A DNA stretch of 64,000 nt from Xanthomonas melonis (lineage in GTDB: Bacteria; Pseudomonadota; Gammaproteobacteria; Xanthomonadales; Xanthomonadaceae). Position 1 is the first letter of the stretch; each line of letters starts with the position of its first letter. A program made the translations under genes and the position numbers. The DNA lies in NCBI RefSeq assembly GCF_020783655.1, contig NZ_JAJGQH010000008.1, positions 176,151 through 240,150 of the forward strand, given 5' to 3'. Below the pieces are notes generated by a model. The model saw nothing but the letters and a program-made list of their open reading frames with translations, did no database searches and was not told the origin of the DNA. Shown here one piece after another: positions 58,301 through 64,000 of the stretch.

Positions 58301-60375
58301 CCGACATCGCCAATGGCCTGGCGCTGGAACACGGTTTCTGGCTGGGCGATGCGTTCGCCTCCGGCGGCTCGGTGGGTTACGACCACAAGGGCATGGGCAT
58401 CACCGCGCGCGGCGCGTGGGAGTCGGTGAAACGCCATTTCCGTGCGATGGATCGCGATTGCCAGAGCCAGGATTTCAGCGTGGTCGGCATCGGCGACATG
58501 TCTGGCGACGTATTCGGCAACGGCATGCTGCTCTCCAAGCACATCCGCCTGCTGGCCGCGTTCGACCACCGCCATATTTTCCTGGACCCGAACCCCGATG
58601 CGGCCACGTCGTTCGCCGAGCGCGATCGCCTGTTCAAGCTGCCGCGCTCCAGTTGGGCCGATTACGACGCCAAACTGATCAGTGCCGGTGGCGGCATCTA
58701 CCCGCGCACGCTCAAATCCATCGAGATCAGTGCGCCGGTGCGCGAAGCGCTGGGCCTGGAGGCCAACGTCAAGCAGCTCTCGCCCAACGAACTGATGAAC
58801 GCCATCCTCAAGGCGCCGGTGGATCTGTTCTGGAACGGCGGCATCGGCACCTACGTCAAGGCTGCCAGCGAATCGCATGCCGACGTGGGCGACCGCGCCA
58901 ACAACGGCCTGCGCGTCAACGGGGGCGAGCTGCGCTGCAAGGTGGTGGGCGAGGGCGGCAACCTGGGTCTGACCCAGCTGGGGCGCATCGAGGCCGCACA
59001 GGCCGGTGTGCTGCTCAATACCGACTTCATCGACAACTCGGCCGGCGTGGACACCTCCGACCATGAGGTGAACATCAAGATCCTGCTCAACGACATGGTG
59101 CAGGGCAAGAAGCTCACCTATGACGCGCGCAACAAACTGCTGGCGTCGATGACCGACGAAGTGGCCGACCTGGTGCTGTGGGACAACTACCGCCAGAACC
59201 AGGCCATCAGCCTGATGGAGCGCATGAGCGTCAAGCGCCTGGGCTCCAAGCAGCACTTCATCCGCACACTGGAGCTGCAGGGCCTGCTCGACCGCCAGAT
59301 CGAGTTCCTGCCCTCCGACGCGGAGCTGTCCGCACGCAAGGCGCGCGGGCAGGGTCTGACCCGGCCGGAGCTGTCGGTGCTGCTGTCGTACTCCAAGCTG
59401 GTGGCCTTCCAGCAACTGCTGGAATCGGATATTCCCGAGGACCCGTACCTGTCCAAGGAACTGCAGCGCTACTTCCCTCAGCCGCTGCAGAAGAAGTACG
59501 CCGATGCGATGGAACGCCACCGCCTCAAGCGCGAGATCATCGCCACCGCGGTCACCAACACCACCATCAACCGCATGGGCGCCACCTTCCTGATGCGCAT
59601 GCAGGAGGATACCGGCCGCAGCATCGGCGAGGTCGCCAAGGCCTACACCATCAGCCGCGAGACGCTGGATGCGCGCGCGCTGTGGACGCAGATCGATGCG
59701 CTGGACGGCAAGGTGCCCGAGTCGGTGCAGATCGACGCGCTGGAGGTGATCTGGCGCCTGCAACGCTCGTTCGTGCGCTGGCTGCTGCTGCGTCCGGGCC
59801 AGATGCCCGGCATCACCGCGGCGGTGGAACGCTACCACGGCCCCTTCAACGATATCCGCGTGGCGTCTGGCGTATTGTCGGACGCGCAGCGCCCGCAATA
59901 CGAAGGCAGCGTCAAGGAATGGCAGGAGAAAGGCTTGCCGCCGGAGCTGGCGCAGCAACTGTGCGAGCTGCGTTATCTTGAGCCGGCATTCGACATCATC
60001 GAAACCGCACGCACCCGCAAGCTCAAGCCGGTGGAAGTGTCCAAGGTGCATTTCCGCCTGGGCGATGCGCTGCGCCTGCCGTGGCTGTTCGAACAGATCG
60101 ACGCGCTGGAGGTCAACGGCCGCTGGCACGCGGTGGCACGCGGCGTGCTGCGCGACGAACTGGCCGCTCACCAACGCGCCCTGGTGGGCCAGGTGCTGAC
60201 CATGCCGGGCAGCAGCGCCGAGGACAAGGTGGCCAACTGGATGGCACGCGACGATTCCAGCCTGCGCTTCACCCTGGCCATGCTCGCCGATGTCGCCGAG
60301 CAGAAGACCCTGGACTACCCCACCGTGTCGGTGGCGGTACAGCGCCTGGGGCAGCTGGCGGCGCACGGGGTGTAA
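55366..60375 (+). CDS. gdhB: NAD-specific glutamate dehydrogenase, large (about 180 kDa) type
   Basis: A 1669-residue enzyme, typical of the GDH-180 class. ATG 55366 gives [11 protein letters not shown]. The long N-terminal regulatory part (about 1-700) includes ACT-like regions ([20 protein letters not shown]). The catalytic core shows [20 protein letters not shown] and the lysine motif [10 protein letters not shown] near residue 910. The NAD-binding part contains [34 protein letters not shown] and [15 protein letters not shown]. It oxidises glutamate to 2-oxoglutarate and ammonia in the cytosol, a catabolic role. It is divergent from the tetR-pump operon across 276 bases. Confidence 0.95.
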   Translation: [1669 protein letters not shown]

Positions 60376-60786
60376 ACGTATGCATCGAGGTGATGGCGGA
60401 GCGAGTGCTTCGCCATCACCTTGGCTGAGCCGACGCAGTTACGGAGTTGCCTGTCCTTGCACAAGGCGGCCCAAGGGTCGCCTTGTTTACATGCGGAATT
60501 GCTCCGTACGATTGCGAGCCCAATGCATCGTCCGGGTGTCGGCCAATAACGTGGTCCACATCTGGCCAGCTGCGACTCCCGCGCTGTCTCTCTGTGAGCA
60601 TGCCTGCATGCCAGACAATGCACGCGAGTAGGTGAACAATCCCAGGCTTCTTGACACTCTCGAATAGTCCGATGAATATCACCTAGTTGCAGTAAATCCT
60701 GCAGCCGGGTGTGGAAGCTCGAAATCCAAGGCGCACGAGCGCCGGTCAACGATGGCGGTGCTCTCCACTATCCAAGGAGATCCCTC
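60376..60786. other. Intergenic region with a hairpin after gdhB
   Basis: GGTGATGGCG (60389-60398) and CGCCATCACC (60411-60420) form a perfect 10-bp stem with a 12-base loop shortly after the gdhB stop. It lacks a T tract, so it is a probable RNA end or processing hairpin. No gene is credible here. AAGGAG before 60787 serves the next gene. Confidence 0.55.
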
Positions 60787-61179
60787 ATGCCGCGTACCAG
60801 TTCTGCCTATTCAACCACTACCGAAACCGCCTCGCAGCCGGCCGCTCATACCGTGGCCGACCATGGTGATGAGCGTGAGGACGTGTTCTTCCGCCGCCTG
60901 TCCGAGTCACGTGGTGCGGAAGCCACCAACGGCATCCACTGGTCCGATCTGCCGATGCAATTGGGCCTGGCGCTCAAGTGCGCACATGTCGATCACTGCT
61001 TGCTAGGACTGCAGGGCGTATTGGAAATGCTGCATGCCGGAGAGGCAGCCCGGGAGGCTGGCCAATCTGGCCTCGGCGGCGAGCTGACCGATCGCTTGTT
61101 CTATGCGTCTCGTGCGCTGGCTGCGTCGGGAACGGAAACGTTGTATGCGTTGCAAGCGCGTCTTGCGGCTACGCCATAG
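60787..61179 (+). CDS. Small hypothetical protein (130 aa)
   Basis: A 130-residue soluble protein from ATG 60787, well supported by AAGGAG eight bases upstream. The N-terminal 35 residues are Ser/Thr/Ala-rich and probably disordered. The rest is helical: DVFFRRLSESRGAEATNG, DLPMQLGLALKCAHVDHCLL, LEMLHAGEAAREAGQ and DRLFYASRALAASGTE. I do not recognise the family. It stands alone between gdhB and the toxin-like locus on the same strand. Confidence 0.65.
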   Translation: MPRTSSAYSTTTETASQPAAHTVADHGDEREDVFFRRLSESRGAEATNGIHWSDLPMQLGLALKCAHVDHCLLGLQGVLEMLHAGEAAREAGQSGLGGELTDRLFYASRALAASGTETLYALQARLAATP

Positions 61180-61392
61180 TGAAGTGAGCAGCCGTCCAGC
61201 AATGGTGTGCAGCCCATACATAGGTGGAGAAGACTGGTGTATGCCAGAGAATTCAGGCCAAAACCTGCATAGCTCGCATCACTTTATGCTGCAAATTTCA
61301 CCGCGATGGCCAATATAGAAGGGTCTTGAGGTGCTAGTATCGCTAGCATCAGCGGCTCTGTCGTCGCTTGACGAATCTGTCAACGCTGCGTC

Positions 61393-62098
61393 ATGGCTGC
61401 TGACTTGCAAAGTGGATCGACGGACAGCTCGGGAGGCGGGACCGTGTCACCAGCGCAAGCCCATGCAGCAGGCCGACTGACACTTTCCGACCAAGGCATC
61501 CTGCAAGTCGAAAACGTTCTCGGCGAAGAAGCGGCGCGATCATTACGCATTCTGCCAGGCCAACGCGGCTTCCCCACCGCCGAGCTGCTCGCAGGCGATC
61601 TATCGGCCGGTCAGGCGTTACGCAGCGCCGGCCTGTTCGCCACGGCCGCCGAGACGGTGATGACCGGCCAGCGCGCCACACGCTTGCTCGGCCAGGACAA
61701 CCCGCTCGCCGCACAATCCGAGCTTGCTCACTTCGCCGGCCGCAATGTCGGCGGCTGGGCTGGCGGTACGGCTGCTGCCTATGCGTTGGGGAGCTCGGGC
61801 GCGGGGCCGATGGTGTTGATCGCAGCCGATGCCTACTTCATGACCAAGGCCGGCGAAAAAGCCGCCGAGCTGCTCGACAACCGCGCCATTCACACCGCAA
61901 CGCGCAGCCGAGCTGGAGGCGCAAGCGCGGGACGTCATCGCCCGCAACATCGCCAACAGTCCCGGCGCGATAGCTGCGCGCTACGAGTTGGCCCACCACC
62001 GCAGCGGCTGGGCAGCCGATGGCCTGGCCATGTCACCAGCGGTGCAGCAGGCGCTGCCCGATCCGGATGCGTTGACCGCTTTTAATCGCCAAAGCTAA
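61393..62098 (+). pseudogene. Truncated copy of the downstream toxin-like gene
   Basis: From ATG 61393 the frame encodes MAADLQSGSTDSS, then from about residue 22 a segment (QAHAAGRLTLSDQGILQVEN to ELLDNRAI) that is nearly identical to residues of about 209-353 of the gene starting at 62854. After DNRAI the similarity stops and the open frame turns to Arg-rich junk. In the next frame a coherent stretch (ELEAQARDVIARN to DALTAFNRQS) runs to TAA 62096-62098, and looks like the proper C-terminus of such a protein. An internal deletion with a frame change near 61890 therefore broke a once longer gene. Confidence 0.7.
61456..61890 (+). repeat. 435-bp direct repeat, left copy
   Basis: Highly similar to 63478-63912, offset exactly 2022 bases (674 codons), same reading phase. 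Recombination between the copies would remove the immunity gene and the nuclease domain and leave an intact in-frame fusion. Confidence 0.85.
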
Positions 62099-62160
62099 TC
62101 TCGTGGAATAGAGTTGCTTTCTGGCGAAGCCACCATACTCGAAAAGCTGTGGAACAATCT

Positions 62161-62832
62161 ATGAGCGGAACACAAGAAGTGGAAATGACTGCCAAAAATA
62201 AGTTTCAGGAAGGCGAGTTCTACGTCCTGATGCCAGATCTTGAATACGGACCGAAACTCGGGGTGGTGTTCGAAAACGCCAAAAAATTACTTGTGCCCCC
62301 AAGGCTGATTTTGCGGCCGAGTGAAGGAGGCTTTCCTCCACTTTCAGAAAGGCCGCGTCTAATCTACGACCCATCGAAAGGTGTTATGCCTAAAGACCTG
62401 GAGGCCGGATTCAGCGGCTATTGGCTCGTTTCCGAGCGCTTACACCAAGTGTTTTCAACTGTTGATCCAGAGGGATTTAGCTTCGTAGAGTGCGATTTCC
62501 TTATGACGGATAGCACTCCGGGCCCTAAATACTTCTTATGCGATGTGGTGCGAGTTCTAGATGCACTCGACGAGGAAAACTCGGAAGTGGAGATAGAAGT
62601 CAGTGATGATTTTGTGAACGGAAAATTCTATGATCTAACTGGCGGTGCGAGATTGGCTTTCCGAAGGGATGTGGTTGGGGATTATCATGTATTCCGAACA
62701 CCTTTTTCTGCTGACTATTATGTAATCTGTGATCGCGCGTTGTTAGATGCAGTGCGTGAAGCAGGCATCGGTACGGGGGGAGGCTCTGATGGACTCTGGT
62801 TTCGCGACGCTGCCGATTGGAAGGATGCTTGA
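62161..62832 (+). CDS. Imm11/DUF1629-type immunity protein
   Basis: A 223-residue cytosolic protein from ATG 62161; GTG 62149 and ATG 62185 are alternatives. The sequence has the shape of the Imm11 (DUF1629) family: short beta-rich N-terminus (FYVLMPDLEYGPKLGVV), PKDLEAGFSGYWLVSERLHQ, VFSTVDPEGFSFVECDF, and a second half with YFLCDVVRVLDALDEENSEV, HVFRTPFSADYYVICDRALL and GIGTGGGSDGLWF. It is acidic, and lower in GC than its neighbours, as usual for exchanged immunity genes. Imm11 proteins neutralise polymorphic-toxin domains in the cytosol. It lies 21 bases upstream of the AHH-like gene and probably protects against it, though the broken copy upstream is an alternative partner. Confidence 0.75.
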   Translation: MSGTQEVEMTAKNKFQEGEFYVLMPDLEYGPKLGVVFENAKKLLVPPRLILRPSEGGFPPLSERPRLIYDPSKGVMPKDLEAGFSGYWLVSERLHQVFSTVDPEGFSFVECDFLMTDSTPGPKYFLCDVVRVLDALDEENSEVEIEVSDDFVNGKFYDLTGGARLAFRRDVVGDYHVFRTPFSADYYVICDRALLDAVREAGIGTGGGSDGLWFRDAADWKDA

Positions 62833-62853
62833 TTTCGATAAAGGAATTTCGTC

Positions 62854-64000
62854 ATGTCTAGACGTACGATTTTTCAAGAGCATCATATTGCGGAGCAGCA
62901 AACGCTTCGCAATAGTCCGTTGCTTGGAATCCTTCAGCAGGAAAAGGCGTTCAATATTAATGCCGCTCGCAACCTAATTTATATGCCGAGTGAGCCGGAA
63001 CTGGCGCGTGTTCTGGGGCTTTCACCACACAGCGGTGGGCCTATTAAAGACTATCAAGATGGCTCCTTGGCCCGGCTGGAGCGTTTGTCGCGGACCGTTG
63101 ACGGTCAGTTGGCACTCACTGGCGATCCAGATGCAATCGCTAGGATTTCCATCAAGGTCGATCGGCTGATCGATACGATGAGAGTTGGCTTGGTGAACGC
63201 AGATCTCTACACCAATGCCCCAGTCGGCATGGTTGCAGACGACATGCGGCCTGGCATCAATGCGTTTTTCAAGGGCACTCCAAGCTACGAGAAGATGCTT
63301 GCACTTCAGATCGACGCAGTTCCAACGCTGAAAAGACCCGAGCTTGGTTGGTCATCAATCGTCCACTCCGAGCAGCGCGTCACATCCACACTTCAATACG
63401 TAGAGCAGTCCACCAGCAATCTCACCAAAGGTGGCGATCCAGAGATCGGTAGGAACTCACTTTCGCAAGCCATCGCACAAGCCCATGCAGCAGGCCGACT
63501 GACGCTTTCCGACCAAGGCATCCTGCAAGTCGAAAACGTTCTCGGCGAAGAAGCGGCGCGATCGTTGCGCATTCTGCCAAGCCAACGCGGCTTCGCCACC
63601 GGCGAGCTATTGGCTGGCGACTTGTCCGCAGGCCAGACGTTACGCACTGCCGGCCTGTTCGCTACCGCCGCCGACACGGTGATGACCGGCCAACGTGCCA
63701 CACGCTTGCTCGGCCAGGACAACCCACTCGCTGCGCAATCGGAACTTGCGCACTTCGCCGGCCGCAACATCGGCGGCTGGGCCGGCGGCACCGCCGCTGC
63801 CTATGCGTTGGGCAGCTCGGGTGCGGGGCCGATGGTGTTGATCGCAGCCGATGCCTACTTCATGACCAAGGCCGGCGAAAAAGCCGCCGAGCTGCTCGAC
63901 AACCGCGCCATCTACACCCAGAGCGATCGCGAGGGCACGCAGTGGTCGTTCAACGGCACCGCCTGGGTGCGCGCCGGCAAGGCCGACACCACCAACGACG
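62854..64000 (+). CDS. AHH/HNH-like nuclease-domain polymorphic toxin (3' end beyond window)
   Basis: Open from ATG 62854 (AAGGAA eight bases upstream) to the window end, 382 codons without a stop. The N-terminal 70 residues carry an AHH-type nuclease pattern: QEHHIAEQQ with His10-His11, LLGILQQEKAFNINAARNLI with Asn40, and GLSPHSGG with His59. This HH...N...H spacing matches the treble-clef HNH fold of AHH toxins. Residues of about 75-200 are not recognised. From about residue 209 the protein repeats the segment in the broken copy at 61456, including a Gly/Ala-rich hydrophobic stretch (GGWAGGTAAAYALGSSGAG). A nuclease domain at the N-terminus, not the C-terminus, is unusual for this class. 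Confidence 0.7.
   Translation, partial: MSRRTIFQEHHIAEQQTLRNSPLLGILQQEKAFNINAARNLIYMPSEPELARVLGLSPHSGGPIKDYQDGSLARLERLSRTVDGQLALTGDPDAIARISIKVDRLIDTMRVGLVNADLYTNAPVGMVADDMRPGINAFFKGTPSYEKMLALQIDAVPTLKRPELGWSSIVHSEQRVTSTLQYVEQSTSNLTKGGDPEIGRNSLSQAIAQAHAAGRLTLSDQGILQVENVLGEEAARSLRILPSQRGFATGELLAGDLSAGQTLRTAGLFATAADTVMTGQRATRLLGQDNPLAAQSELAHFAGRNIGGWAGGTAAAYALGSSGAGPMVLIAADAYFMTKAGEKAAELLDNRAIYTQSDREGTQWSFNGTAWVRAGKADTTND
63478..63912 (+). repeat. 435-bp direct repeat, right copy
   Basis: Right partner of 61456-61890, inside the AHH-like gene. Most differences are synonymous or conservative, implying selection on the encoded segment after duplication. Confidence 0.85.

Noticed and set aside
55360..60366. 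A minus-strand open frame of about 1668 codons opposite gdhB, and similar long frames opposite other genes (for example 2611-4467, 9906-12266, 17820-19793, 23654-26509)
   Set aside because: These are mirror frames caused by strong GC bias at third codon positions; the opposite strand encodes recognisable proteins with intact motifs.

Overview
The window looks like a Xanthomonas chromosome. It is GC-rich, uses many GTG starts with 4-base stop/start overlaps, carries TonB-dependent receptors next to secreted glycosidases, has a fruB-fruK-fruA-oprB locus with a divergent fruR, and contains several families of short palindromic intergenic repeats. Species cannot be fixed from the sequence alone.

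Layout. (1) 1-13.4 kb: the end of a GH35-type beta-galactosidase, a tiny flagellar-rod-like protein, a DUF5694 protein on the minus strand, then a polymer-scavenging run: Tat-exported six-hairpin glycosidase, dipeptidyl-peptidase IV, TonB-dependent receptor, Tat-exported GH127/GH146 beta-L-arabinofuranosidase. (2) 13.5-23.7 kb: htpG (minus), rsmD-coaD, a lipoprotein, ferredoxin-ggt, a small secreted protein (minus), a GH9 cellulase, a tandem intergenic repeat and upp (minus). (3) 23.8-28.9 kb: a tightly coupled three-gene operon (TonB receptor, beta-propeller phytase-like lipoprotein, purple-acid-phosphatase-like enzyme) that reads as organic-phosphate capture. (4) 29-38.4 kb: a DXD glycosyltransferase, a class III aminotransferase with a divergent Lrp/AsnC regulator, then queA-tgt-yajC-secD-secF with repeat DNA around queA and a hairpin plus 25-codon reading frame between secD and secF. 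(5) 38.4-41.3 kb: a small chromosomal integron. It has a broken integrase reading away from the array, an attI-like junction and three cassettes each closed by an attC site. The middle cassette carries two genes, DUF5343 plus a Swt1-type HEPN protein; the last carries an unrecognised HEREWR-motif protein. This is the most accessory and most novel-looking segment. (6) 41.4-49.3 kb: the fructose PTS locus with two FruR-like operators. (7) 49.3-60.4 kb: a composite repeat, an RND efflux operon led by its own TetR gene, and the very large NAD-dependent glutamate dehydrogenase. (8) 60.8-64 kb: a small unknown gene, then a polymorphic-toxin-like locus. A truncated toxin-gene copy, an Imm11-type immunity gene and an AHH-like nuclease gene that runs off the window lie within or between 435-bp in-frame direct repeats.

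How the parts work together: regions 1 and 3 pair secreted hydrolases with outer-membrane receptors, as expected of a plant-associated scavenger. Region 6 couples an outer-membrane porin to fructose uptake and phosphorylation. Regions 5 and 8 hold candidate defence or competition genes.
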